Source: Posidonia oceanica (taxonomy: Eukaryota > Streptophyta > Magnoliopsida > Alismatales > Posidoniaceae). Taken from it: DNA of 64,000 nucleotides. Below, in pieces: positions 34,771 to 45,869 of the stretch. Location: assembly GCA_037176725.1 (NCBI GenBank), contig JAZBRS010000020.1:99342501-99406500 (forward strand), written 5' to 3'. Under the pieces are notes generated by a model. The model saw only the letters and a list, made by a program, of their open reading frames with translations, did not search any database and was not told the DNA's origin. Position 1 is the first letter of the stretch. Each line of letters begins with the position of its first letter. Both the position numbers and the translations under genes were made by a program.

Positions 34771-35099
34771 ATGTAGAGTAAAATCTATCCAACCAACATC
34801 ACCTCATGAAACTGACAACAAGTTGGTCGATGATGCAAAAATATAGGAAATTCTTACGACTCCGCGTCGTACTTCACCCCTCCTATTCAGGACGGTCACT
34901 TGGTATTCGCCTACGAGCCAGTGATGGAATCTCGAGATGAGACAACCCCTCGTCAGGCATGCCATCTTTAGACAACAAAGCTGAAGCCAAAGCTTGTTAT
35001 CCAAAACCTAATTTTCATTTGTTTATTTCATGTTAATTATTTTATTTCTTTATGCTTATTTTGGACTAGGGGCAAGGGGCACCCTAGATTGCCTAACAA

Positions 35100-35719
35100 G
35101 TTTTTTTGAGCTCCTTTGTAGGAAGTTACTGATATGTTGGATGCTAAAAATATTGCGTCTTACATTGGATGCAATCATTTCCAGCGTCTAATGCAGCCAG
35201 AAAAAAAAATAAAAATAAAAGAGTTCGTAAGACGCTATAGGTTCTAGCGTCTTACGCTGGACGCAGAGACAATTGCATCCAACACTTTTCAGTGACTTAA
35301 GTTGCTGAACTTCACTGAGGGCCCTCCAAATCTGTGGACAAAATGTGAAACCAACTTCTACTAGTTCCAGAAGCTTCTATAAGTTGAAATACACGTGTGG
35401 GCGTTGGTTTCATATTTTTTGGACCTCCGGGCTATCCAGAATCACCTGTTGTAGTTTTCATTAAGTTATTAACTTATTAAGGCGCCAATGGCTGCAGAAA
35501 TCAGAATTAAAGCTCCTAGATGAAATCTTTCTTCATAACTCTGTCATTTGTGTATTATTACACGTAAATAAGCTTGTTTCAAGTTAATTTGAATTAAAAG
35601 CCATTATTTAGAGGTGCTCTCTCGATTATTGGTTATTTTAGTTCATTTTTAACTCGGAGAAAGGTAAAGGAAAAAAAAACATCTGACAAGTTTGCTAAGT
35701 GTGCAGAAAATCTTTATCA
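35100..35719 (+). other. Spacer with GCGTC hairpin words, between A-rich zone and antisense gene
   Basis: Contains clustered words such as GCGTCTTACATTGGATGC and GCGTCTTACGCTGGACGC (35140-35290), the same vocabulary as in the A LTR and leader. No gene was seen. Confidence 0.6.
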
Positions 35720-38700
35720 TTTATAAATGTAAGTTTTCTACAAAATCACCGGGGCATAACCCTGAAGTACAAGTGCTGACAAGTAAAAAGGGAAAACAAC
35801 AATAGCTACGCGGCGCTCTCCCCCTCACCCTCGGGAGCTGAAGGAGGAACCGAAGGAGGAGCTGTAGAAGGCTAAGCCGACTGACGCACTGAGCCACCTG
35901 AACAAGCCTGTGACGCAGCTTGAGACCCCCCAACCAGTGGACGACGACTGCCAGAACGATGCCTCGACACGGATAATGGAGGAGGAGGAATTGGGCGACC
36001 AGTGGCAACACTACCAAGCAAGGCCTCCCGTCGGTAATGCATCACCTCGCTCTCGAGCTAAGATGTCATCACACGACCCATTGCTAGTTCCTGCAAGAAA
36101 GGACAGAAAAGAAGCATCAAACCATTAGCATAAGCAAGGATATGAATTTAAAATGGAAGAAGAGCAAGTTATACCTCCTAAGCCGCCTCCAGCTGCCTCT
36201 TCAGCTCGGCAACCTTCGTAGCTGAACCAGTCGTTGGTGGGGCTTGCTGCTGCACAGTAAGCTGGGCAATCTCAGCAGTCCTCTCCTTAGCAAGTTGATG
36301 AGCAGATCCCAAGTCGCTAATAGCAACCTGTACTTGCCGCTCCAGCTCCTGAACCCGTGCATCCCGAAGAGCAAGCTGGGAAGCCTGGTCACTGGCCCGA
36401 TGGGACAGCTCCCGCTGAAGATCATCAATCTGCAAAAGCCAGAGCCATAGTAAGAATTGAATTAGAAATATAAAAGGAAAACACACTGCTATACTTACCA
36501 TGCCCTGAAGACCGGAAATCTCCTGGGCATGATTCGGTGGAGGGGTAGAATTGGTCGAAGGCTGCAAAAGCAAAGACGCATGATTAGCATAGTTTTCAAG
36601 GCAAACAATTATGCTATAAAAATAATCGCAAACCTGAGAAGTAGAAGTCCGTAGACGCTCGACCTCCTGAGTCAGCTCAGCAACGCACCTCACCAGGTCA
36701 CGGTCGCGCTGACTCTACTCATCGGTAGTCCTCAGCTGCAAGGGGCAAATTCCAAATATGTTACCTGTCAAGAAATACAAGCGGTGCAAAGTGAAACACA
36801 AAGTTAAATACTTACTGCTATCTCCATTTGTACCCGATAAGAGCGGACAGACTCCTGCAGCTCGCCTACCATCATCACTGCCACATCAAAAGTGGTGTCA
36901 CCCTTGTGAAGGTTCGACCTCCCTAGAAAATGGGAGCGATGGAAGATCATGAGCTCGCCAAACTGACCGTCCATCCATCTAGCCCAGGCCAGCTCATCCT
37001 CGACAGTTGCATCAGTAGGAGAAGGGGAACCGCCTCGAACCCAATCCAGCAATTGTGGACCGTAAGTGTCAAGCCAGTGTTGAGCACGTCCACCTCCTCC
37101 CCGTGTCTCGCGCAAGACTCGGAACGGGTGAGCCGGGGGCTGAGCTTGACGACGCCCCAACTATCAGAGTGCCTGGCTGATCTGCTGAAAGTAGCTGTGG
37201 TTCCAGTAGTGGATCCAGATGTCCCGGCCAAAGACGACTCGGTCACGAGCTATCTCGGGGACATCCTCGTGCTCTCCCTCAGCATACGGATGCCAAATTG
37301 ATTGCAAAAGCAGATAGTGAATCAGTGAACCAGAAAGATTAATAAACTATCAGAAGAGAGCATATGGAAAGAAGATTACCTGAGCAGGGACTAACATCTC
37401 AAAGAAGAGACACCCGACGTAACAATGGCTGGTGATCGCCTCAGGTGCACGATCAACCTGGCCCCAATACAGTCCATGTGGAAAAGGCATCCCCGTCTCG
37501 GGAACTGAAGGTGGGATGGGCCTCATGAATGTAAAATGGTCCTACACCCACATCTTCAAGTAAAAGCAGAACAAATCATCAATCAAATATGCAAAGAAAC
37601 AAATATTGAAGCTTAATGAGCAAGGGAAGTCTATATACCTGAAAAAATGGCAAATTCTCGCCAAGCTGACGAGAATTGCCGTCAGAAAACATGAAGAGGA
37701 CCGAGTACAAGAAGGACAGGCTAGCTGCTCCCCACGCATACTCCCGAACTCGGCCTAAATCAGCAAGCAGGGGCAGAGACACTGCTGAAACCTACGAAGT
37801 GGCGTGGCTAAAGAGTAAATCCCCGAACAGAACTAGAAGGAAAGTGTAGAGCTGCTGATCTGCATCCTCCTCAGGCTCCGTCGCTGTCTCTCGGGAATCC
37901 TCAACCCGATGTATCGTCGAGAAAGTAAGGAAGAGACGCGGCCCATACATAACTATCCTCCTCCCTACTAGCTCTGCCATCATGGTGGTATAGTCAGAAT
38001 GCACTGAGTCGATCATTGGACGTCCTGTCACCCCAAGTCTGGTCAGCCAAACCATGTCCTCCAAAGAAAGGATGAACTCGTCGACTCTGGTCACGATCGA
38101 GCTTGTATGGTGGTGGTAGCGCTCTGCTACAGACTCCAGAAGCCCCATCTCTATCTGGAAGAGAGGAATGGACAAGAAGTGTCCAAACCCCATCCGCCGA
38201 AGCCGCTCATGCTGAAAAGGCACCAACATTAGGTAGCACTTAATGACCTGACCCCAATGGTAGCGTACAACGGCAGGAGCCTGGCTCTGTGAAAAGAAGA
38301 AGAATTGTCAGACCAAGTTCGCAACAAAAAATAATAATTGAAATTGAATGGGAAATGTGGTTATCTATCCCCTGGTCGCCAATGCAGCTATCATAGGCTC
38401 AGCTCGGGCTGCATCCCTACGCGGTCCCAAAGCCTGCACCTTGTCGCAGGGTATGTGAGCCCACGTAAAATCTAGAGGAGCACCAGCATCGCCCTCTACC
38501 TCCTGTTGAACAAAGTCGAAGATGTTCTTGTACCAGGCATCATCCTCAACCATCCCAGCAGCAGGAGGAGTAGCAGCAGTGGGCCCCGCCTTGGAAACCA
38601 CCACCTTCGACTCTGATTCCTCTGAACCCTCGACCGAAGGAATGAATGACTCCGAGCCTGAGCTCTCGGAGCCACTAGTGTTCGCAGCCAAAGTCGTATC

Positions 38701-39036
38701 CGGAGTCGCCCCCTCAGCTAGTAGTGGGCCCTCTGCAGCCATCCCTGGAGCCTCACAGACCTCCACACCTTCCTGTGCCTTGGTCCCAACTGTCGGCGCC
38801 TCCTTCGTCATCCCGACTGTCTTCGGTACCTTCACTGGAGCCAGCTCAGACCCGCTAGATGTCGACGGACCCTCCCACTTCTGGGCCAACTTCTTTGGCC
38901 TCATGTAAGCTTTACCAAACCTCGGCATGAATTGAAAAGGACCCAACAGAGGTCAAAATATCATGTCGGAGAAGAGGAGAAATGACAAGAATGAGAAGAG
39001 AGGAGGGGCATACCTGCGAAGTCTCGCCGGAGCCAT
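35720..39036 (-). pseudogene. Antisense, intron-containing plant mobile domain (PMD) gene carried by element A
   Basis: Exon 1 (39036-39014) encodes MAPARLR and ends at CAG|GTATGC. Exon 2 (38920-38365) encodes RFGKAYMRPKKLAQKWEG and a Ser/Pro/Ala/Glu-rich linker. Exon 3 (38286-37639, after TTTTCACAG) holds the PMD: VAERYHHHTSSIVTRVDEFI, LSLEDMVWLTRLGVTGRPMI, QLYTFLLVLFGDLLFSHATS, then LPLLADLGRVREYAWGAASL, ending CAG|GTATAT. Exon 4 (37553-37380) encodes DHFTFMRPIPPSVPETGMPF and ends CAG|GTAATC. Later pieces (37296-36811 and 36735-35820) hold GGRAQHWLDTYGPQLLDWVR and a heptad-like coiled coil (36430-36180). Stops include TAG at 37789-37791, TAG at 37542-37544 and a TGA-TAG pair near 37167; the exon 2 donor and exon 5 acceptor look mutated. 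PMD proteins include Arabidopsis MAIN/MAIL1, and antisense extra ORFs are known in Tat elements. Its role here is unknown. Confidence 0.72.
36180..36430 (-). other. Coiled-coil exon of the antisense PMD gene
   Basis: Encodes DDLQRELSHRASDQASQLAL, then DARVQELERQVQVAISDLGS and later VAELKRQLEAA. The heptad spacing of Leu/Ala/Val with charged residues suggests a dimerising coiled coil C-terminal to the PMD. Confidence 0.6.
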
Positions 39037-39808
39037 CGAATCACCTGCAAATGCCGCACACGCCGTAGCCCGTGCCCTAGCCACTGACCACGTGGAAGTG
39101 CCGCCCACCGCCTCACGCCGGAGAAGTTCGAAGATGGAGGAGAGGCTGCTGTTGCCGGAGAAGGAGAAGAAAGGAGTTAGGAGCGGGAAAATGAGGAGGC
39201 CAGGGGAGCACACTGTGTTAAAGGGTCTCGAGTTGTAAGATGCAAATACTGCTACGTCTTACGTTGGACGCATAAAATGTCAGCGTCCTACCTCCAATGG
39301 ACTTCTTAGGCATTGGACGCTGATAATATTAGCGTCTTACGTTAGACGCTGATAAATACAGCATCCTACACTTCAGAGCAACTTAAAATACTGAATATCG
39401 TCGGAAAGCCTTCAAATCAAATTTCTTCCAATCCCATAGGCTTCTACAAGCTAAAATGCACATGGGGATGATGGCATCATAATTTTTGAACTTCCAGACA
39501 GTCCAGAATCTCCGATGCATGACCGGAGAAACTTAGCCAACGTGATTAGTGGACTTATCATCCACTAGTTCACGGGTCATAGAATGACGGTCTCTATCAA
39601 GAGTGTAGGCAACATTCGATGAAAAGACACCCGATTATGACAAGTAAAGCCAATGCAGCTAGCAGAGAAGAGGTCAACCCCCTTTGCCCAACACTTGGGA
39701 ACATCATGGACCTTTCGCTCACTAATTCACGGGTCATAGGACGACGGTCCCTGTGGAGAGTGTAGGCTACACTCAATGAAAGGGCACCTGACTATGATGA
39801 ATTGCATC
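39037..39808 (+). other. 3' internal region of element A, left of B2
   Basis: Contains GCGTC-type hairpin words (39246-39375) and a diverged ~78-bp direct repeat (39566-39644 and 39722-39800: CACGGGTCATAG, GACGGTC, AGAGTGTAGGC). No plus-strand gene was seen. The minus strand may be the promoter region of the PMD gene. Confidence 0.55.
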
Positions 39809-42339
39809 TGTAGACACCCCATTTTGACAGGCTGAATTGGTGGAATCTCTCTCTCTAGTGGCTTCTGGACTAAACCAACACCTAAACCCAAACCTAGAAC
39901 TACACCCCTTTCCCTAACCCAAAACTTACCCAAAAATCATAGGAAAATCCACCATTCCCAACTTAGCAAACCTACCCAAACACCTAGAAATTCTCAACCT
40001 AAAACCACTCCCAAAAATCCTAGGAAATCTAGGTAAAACTACCCTTTTTCTACACCTCAAAATCCTTCCAAAACTTTCTCAAAACTAAACCAAAACCCTA
40101 GGACGAACACTAGAGACCCTAGGCTACACCTTTCCCAATTTTCACCCCTTTTCAAAACTTCTAAACCCTCCATTTACTCAAATTATCCTTTTCTCTCTCT
40201 TAGATTATTCTTTTCTCTCTCCTCTCTCTCTCCTGATTATCCTCCTTCTTTTCACTCCCTCCTCTCCCTTTTTTTGCTTGGCTGTGGGCCCCCCTCGTGC
40301 ATCTCTCTTTTCTGTATTTTATTTGTATTTTTATTTTTATTTTTAGCTTATCCCTTGATTTTCTAATATTTATTTTCCTCCCTCTCCTCTCTTTCCTCTT
40401 TCTTTTTCCATTTCTTTCTTTTCCCCTCTCTCTTCTTTTTCTTTTCCTTTTCCTTTCTTCCACTAAACCTTTAAAAACCTTTAAAACTCTAATTAAAAAG
40501 GAAAACAAAAGAGAAACAAACCAAAACTCTAAAAAGAAATAATTAAAAGCTTGGACAAACAATTAAAAGAAAAGCCCAACTAAAACCAACTAAAAGAAAA
40601 CTAACTAAGAAAGCAATCTAAAATAAAATATAAAAAACAAGAGAAAAATGCTATTAAAAAACAAACAAAAAGCAAGAACCCTATTAAAAATCATCAAAAC
40701 AAATCCTAAAAGGAAGGAACAATTAAAAAACTCTAAGATAAGTAATTAAAAAACAATTAACAAATCTAAAACAATTAAAACTTAAAACAATTTAAAAGAC
40801 CTAATTAAAAAGAAAAGAGAGGAAAAACTTAACAAGAAAAACATAACTTAAAAACAACTAAAAAACTTAACAAACATTTAAAACAAAATTAAAAAACAAT
40901 TTAAAGAAAAGCTTAAGAAAATTTATAAAAACTTAAACCAGAACTCCTCTTAACCCTAATTTAAAAAATTAAAAACAATCCTTTAAAACCTAATTAAAAA
41001 TCTCAACCTAAAAACAACTACTCTAAAATATTTTCAAATCCTTTTTATTTTATTTTATTCTAATCTTTCTTCTCCTTTTTTCTTCCTTTCCTTTTTCTTC
41101 TTCCCCACCTCCCTTCTTTTTCTTTCTTCTTATTTCTTTTCTCTTCTTTTGGTCCAGCCCATGCTATTTCTCTTCTTTTTTCTTTCTTCTTCTTCTCCAC
41201 CAAAAGCCAAGCCCACGGCCGATCTCCTCCTCTTTCATCTTCTCTTCTTCTTCTTCTTCTTTCTTCCAACCTACAGCATCTTCTCCCTCTTCTTTCTCCC
41301 CCGTTTTTTTTTCAAAAATCAAACTCTCCCCCCACAATTCAAACCTCCATCACCATCTCTTCTTCCCTCCAAGGCCCCTCCATAAAAAGCCATCAGACCT
41401 TCCTCCGCCGGAAGCTCTCTTTTTCTCCTACAAAAAAACAAAAAACCAACAGCCACACCATCACAGCAAGCCCCCCCCCTTCAGCAGACCTTCTCCTCCT
41501 CTTTTTTTTCTCCAACACCACCATCACCTACACCCCCTCTCCACTCTCTCTTCCTCCTCTCCACTCTCTTCTTTGGCCGGCAAAAACAAACCCACAGCCA
41601 ACCTCCTCTCCTTCTCTTCTTCCCTGGGCTGACACACCAGAGCCAACACTCCAACATACCAGACCTCGACCCCATTCCCTTGGCGCAACGGAGAAGCTAG
41701 CAAAGAAAAAAAAAACAAACAGAAGAGAGGAGAGGGAGAAGAAAAACCCAACAAAAAAAAACTACCCACTCACAGAACCAGACTTCAACCTCCTCTTCCA
41801 CTCACTCACCAGCACTCCACCACCACAACCTCTTCCCAAACCCAGAAGTCGGAGAGAGGGAGAAGAAACCAGAAGATGAGAAGAGGAGAGGAGAGAGAAA
41901 GGCTGCCGATCTTCTCCAATTTTCTGCGACCACCTCGGCGCACGAAAAATTTATCCGAGTCCACCATTAAATTCGTCTCGTTCTCCCGTCCAATCTCATA
42001 TTTTTATTTTCGCGTTTCCAGCCCCGTAGCGCCTGCAGCGGCTCGCCGGAGTTGGTCTTCTTCCTCGGCGCCGTTCACCGGAGCAGCGGCCACATCGCCT
42101 CCCCGCGCCACCAAGCCGCTCCGCAGGCCCGCCTAGACCTCGCCGTGCCTCTGCCGGACCTCCCACAAGCCAGCCGCACCGCCAGCATGCCGCTCCGCCG
42201 CCTCCTCCGCCGTGCAGCAGTTCGCCGACGCCAGCCCTCCGACAGCCCCGCATGCTACTGTGCATGCTACAGTACGTGCCATTCCTTTGCTTTGGTTTGA
42301 TTTTTATTTTTTTGTCATCTTACAAACTTTACCACATAT

Positions 42340-43130
42340 TGCATTTCTACTTCGTAGTTTTAATTATTTGCTTTTAGATCCTTGATCTGTTTAAAACTCA
42401 TTTAATTCTGAATTTAAATCATATGAAATTGCATGAAAAATCTAAAAAATTGATTAATTGCATGTTAGTCCTTCTATTAATAATCTGATTTAATACTTGT
42501 ATTTTACCTTGATATATTGCATTTCTAGTCCCTGTTAATTTTCTTATTTGCAGTTTAGTCCTCTGATCTGTTAACTTAGGTTTTATTTTTCAATTTTCTT
42601 TACTACATTGCATCATTTCCCTCATATTATCTGATTTTTGCATATAGGTCCTTCATCATGCACAGCACACATTTAAATGCATATTTTGCTTATAAAATTG
42701 CATTTTTGACCCTACATGATTTGAAAATTGCACATAGGTCCTCTGCATCTTATAAAAATCATTTAAATGCATATTTTGCTTATAAAATTGCATTTTTGAC
42801 CTTGCATGATTTAAAAATTGCATATAGGTCCCCTGTTTGCATTGCTAGATCACTTAGACCCCTGTTTTGTTGGAAAAATTGCATTTTAGACCCTGTTGAT
42901 TTCAAAATTACATGCCAATTTATCATATGATTTCAAAACTTGTCCTGATGCATGTCTACCTTGAAAAATTGCATTTTGAACCCTGTATTTTGCAAAATTG
43001 CTTTCAGACCCTCATTTTTTCAAAAACCTTGCATAAAAGCCCCTAACTTTTCAAAATCTTTGCATTTAGACCCCTACTTTTTCAAAAATTGCATATAAGG
43101 CCCCAGTTTTCTGAAAAATCATCCCTAAGT
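42340..43130 (+). repeat. Dispersed TTGCATTT-type words in B2
   Basis: Many variants of AAAATTGCATTTTNGACCC(TG) and TTGCATATAGGTCC occur at irregular spacing. Equivalent zones lie in B3 (about 53700-54500) and, reversed, in B1 (about 29550-29950). Confidence 0.7.
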
Positions 43131-43897
43131 CTTTTCTTGCATTCTGCATGCATTGCACTCATGCATTCTTGCATTTGGCATTCCTTGCACACACTTAAGC
43201 ATCCCTAGCTCCTATTCACATGGGAGGATCTGTTTTGCACACCCTTAGGACCTCCTGTACACCTAGATCCATTCTTCTCCCCTGTTTTGGCCCCTCTGCC
43301 TTGAAGCTGGGATATCTTCAGATCCGACCGTTGGATCTTCTCAACCAAGCTACCTGGACGACCCCGGCGGAGCACTCTTCAGCATGGACCAATCAGATTT
43401 CAGATCAGGTTTCAGATTTCCAAGGTAAGTTCTCCTGAACCCCTGCACAGCATTCATTTGCACACCATTTGCATTCCTTGCATTGTTTTTGCTTTCTGGT
43501 TTCTCGAACATGTAGAATAGGACTTCCTCTTCTTATCTATCAACTCTGCTTCCTCTTTTCACGTACTCTCAGTGTTTTGTGTTGCGTTTCCCTTGGATTC
43601 ACCACTGATTGCGACTTTCTTCCCTTTTTTCCACAATCCGATCGCATCGCGAGCTTCTGGCAGTGTACGAGACACATCGTGGGACATTTTGGTGGGAAAT
43701 AGTCACAAAACAGTGGTAATCCTTCCACTTGCTTCCCTTCCCCTTTGTAGGTCTTCACACCTACTTTGCGTGGTCTTTAAATGGCACTCGTTCTCACACT
43801 CGCGCTGTTTACCTCCCCTTTGCTTCTCCTACTCTTTTTTCTTTGCATTTGCATCTGCACGGTTTTATCGATGCTTTATTTCACTTTTCTTTTGGCA

Positions 43898-44370
43898 CCG
43901 TTTTGCGTGTCCGCTTTGCTTTTGGCACTGTTTCGCGTGCCCGCTTTGTTTTTGGCACCGTTTTGAGTGCCCGCTTTGCTTTTGACACCGTTTCGCGTGC
44001 CCGCTCTGTTTTTGGCACCGTTTTGCATGCCGGCTTTGTTTTTGGCACCGTTTTGCGTGCCCACTCTATTTTTGGCACTGTTTCGGGTGTCCGCTTTGCT
44101 TTTGGCATCGTTTTGCATGCTGTTTTGTTTTCTGCATCGTTTTGCGTGCCGTTTTGCTTTCTTGCACCGTTTTGCTTGCCGCTTTGCTTTTCTACACCGT
44201 TTCGCGTGCCCGCTCTTGTTTCTCGCACCGTTTCGCGTGCCGCTTTGTTTTCTACACCGTTTTGCGTGCCGCTTTGCTTTCTTGCACCGTTTTGCGTGCC
44301 AGTCTCGTTTTCTCGCACCGTTTCGCGTGCCGCTTCCGTTTCTCGCGTCGTTTCGTGTGTTTTACGTCGT
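43898..44370 (+). repeat. Hairpin minisatellite in B2, about 16 units
   Basis: Units of about 29-31 bp built on GGCACCGTTTTGCGTGCC, a 5-bp-arm inverted repeat, with CGCTTTG(C/T)TTTT spacers. Encoded Phe/Cys/Val-rich frames are artefacts. Confidence 0.9.
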
Positions 44371-44641
44371 TTTCTCTTGCATGTCGCCTGCATTGCTTGG
44401 TTTTACCGTCGTTTTGCTTTTCCGTCTGCATTTGCATATAGGGCATTGAGGGCAGTGATGCTTACTACCTGGAGTTCTCACAAGCCAGGTTTCGCCCGGT
44501 TCAGAACACAGACAGCGCTGTTGAGCACTTAGACTGCATGTTTAATTTCCTGCATTGCATCCCACCACTTAGAGCACACCTATGAGCATTCATTCAGGTA
44601 TTCATTGGCATTTCGGCATTCAAACTTGCATTTCCCTGCGT

Positions 44642-44730
44642 ATGCGAGCGTAAGCCTAGAAAGACCGATTCTCGGGCGTGTCGGGGGTGCCTAACACCTT
44701 CCCCGCACGTAATAGGAGTCCTTGCCCAGT
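44642..44730 (+). repeat. Conserved GGTGCCTAACACC block in B2
   Basis: Almost identical to the blocks in B1, B3 and the E LTR, while flanking sequence differs more. It lies about 160 bases before the PBS-like motif. Confidence 0.7.
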
Positions 44731-45021
44731 CTTTTGGCCCGCAATGACCATATTGCTCTTATCCTAGGCATGAGTCATATCATTTGCATTTGTTTTCTTT
44801 CGCATTGCTTTGCATTGCACTCTTTGCTTGGTTTTGCGTGTTAACTCACGCATTTCCCCGATTTTCCTTGTCTCGCGATAATAGACACGGTGGCGACTCT
44901 GAATTGTCTTATCTTTTTCTTTTCTTATCTTTTCTCCTCTGTTTTAAGTGTTTTCGAGTTGAGCCCTCCTCCTCGGACATAGCCGCTAATAGTAATCCTG
45001 ATTCTGATTGGGATTACTACA

Positions 45022-45372
45022 GCATCCATGCATGCATCAATCCGCCCTTGATAATGAGAAAAATTCTTGAGCCATCCCGGTATCCAAATCAAAGCCGTTA
45101 ATGATGGAGGAACCTCATTATCTAGGGTCTTGCATTGCATATCATGATCACCTCCTTTGCATTCCTGCCAGCATACATCCATGCATAACGCATTACGTTG
45201 CACTCGCATTGAGTGGTCGTCGGAGACATTTTCAACCCATCTTTTTGTTTGATCCCCTCAAACAACCCCCGTGGTCGAGTCTCTTAGTTTGACCCCCTCG
45301 GGCAACCCCCTTGGCCCTGTCTTTTTGTTTCTTAGCTTTATCCCCTTGGGCAACGCCTAAGGTTGTGCCTCT
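45022..45372 (+). other. Internal region of A, right of B2
   Basis: Short non-coding stretch. It contains repeated CCCC(T/C)(T/C)GGGCAACCCC-like segments (45240-45360). No gene was seen. Confidence 0.5.
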
Positions 45373-45668
45373 ATCCTTGAGTGTTGGACGTTTGATCCAG
45401 CTCAATCCTTCGAGTGTTGGATGTTTGATCCAGCTCGATCCTTGAGTGTTGGATGTTTGATCTAGCTCAATCCTTCGAGTGTTGGATGTTTAATCCAGCT
45501 CGATCCTTGAGTGTTGGATGTTTGATCCAGCTCGATCCTTGAGTGTTGGATGTTTGATCCAGCTCGATCCTCGAGTGTTGGATGTTTGATCCAGCTCAAT
45601 CCTTTGAGTGCTGGATGCCTAATCCAGCTCAATCCTTCGAGTGTTGGATGCCTGATCCAGCTCAATCC
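45373..45668 (+). repeat. 32/33-bp tandem repeat, about nine units, near the 3' end of A
   Basis: Unit: GAGTGTTGGATGTTTGATCC followed by AGCTC(G/A)ATCCTT(C). Each holds TGGAT-GTTTG-ATCCA, a 5-bp-stem hairpin. It ends about 190 bases before the PPT. Confidence 0.9.
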
Positions 45669-45855
45669 ATTTCATTTCTCATTCAGCCTGCTTGCAGTAG
45701 GTGTTGGATAATCTTCCTCATTCTAGCTTGGTGGCAGCTCTGACTCACATCCAAGTGTTGGATTTTCTTTTCCTTTTCAATCGAAAACCCCTTGGGTAGT
45801 GCCACAGGGGAATATCGTCTCGCCTTGTAGCTAATTTCGTTCTGAAACCATCTAC

Positions 45856-45869
45856 AAGGAGGGGCAATC
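45856..45869 (+). promoter_or_regulatory. Polypurine tract of element A
   Basis: AAGGAGGGGCAATC directly before the 3' LTR start TGTAGTTACCC; it shares the AAGGAGGGGCA core with C and D. Confidence 0.8.

Larger units (their letters stand above)
33263..35099 (+). other. Post-gag non-coding region of element A
   Basis: Carries three stem-loop units of the GGCAGC-AAAGAA-GCTGTCC type (33985-34095), an A-rich zone (34390-34770), and GTCGATGATGCAAAAATA near 34830, in the same order as in element C. No protein domain was recognised. Confidence 0.65.
39809..45021 (+). mobile_element. Solo LTR B2 (giant-LTR family B)
   Basis: 5213 bp, TGTAGACACCCCATTTTG … GGGATTACTACA, with a perfect TSD GCATC at 39804-39808 and 45022-45026. 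Layout: a C-rich start, a pyrimidine tract, an A-rich tract (about 40490-41040), a second pyrimidine tract, a GC-rich part (41930-42260), a zone rich in TTGCATTTTNGACCC words (42340-43130), the hairpin minisatellite, the conserved GGTGCCTAACACC block, and a PBS-like TGGCGACTCTGAATTG at 44891-44906. No internal region remains. Confidence 0.92.

Noticed and set aside
45462..45665. Minus-strand frame with repeated SWIKHPTLEGL units
   Set aside because: It is a by-product of the 32-bp tandem repeat; the repeat also holds one-base unit-length changes that break the frame.
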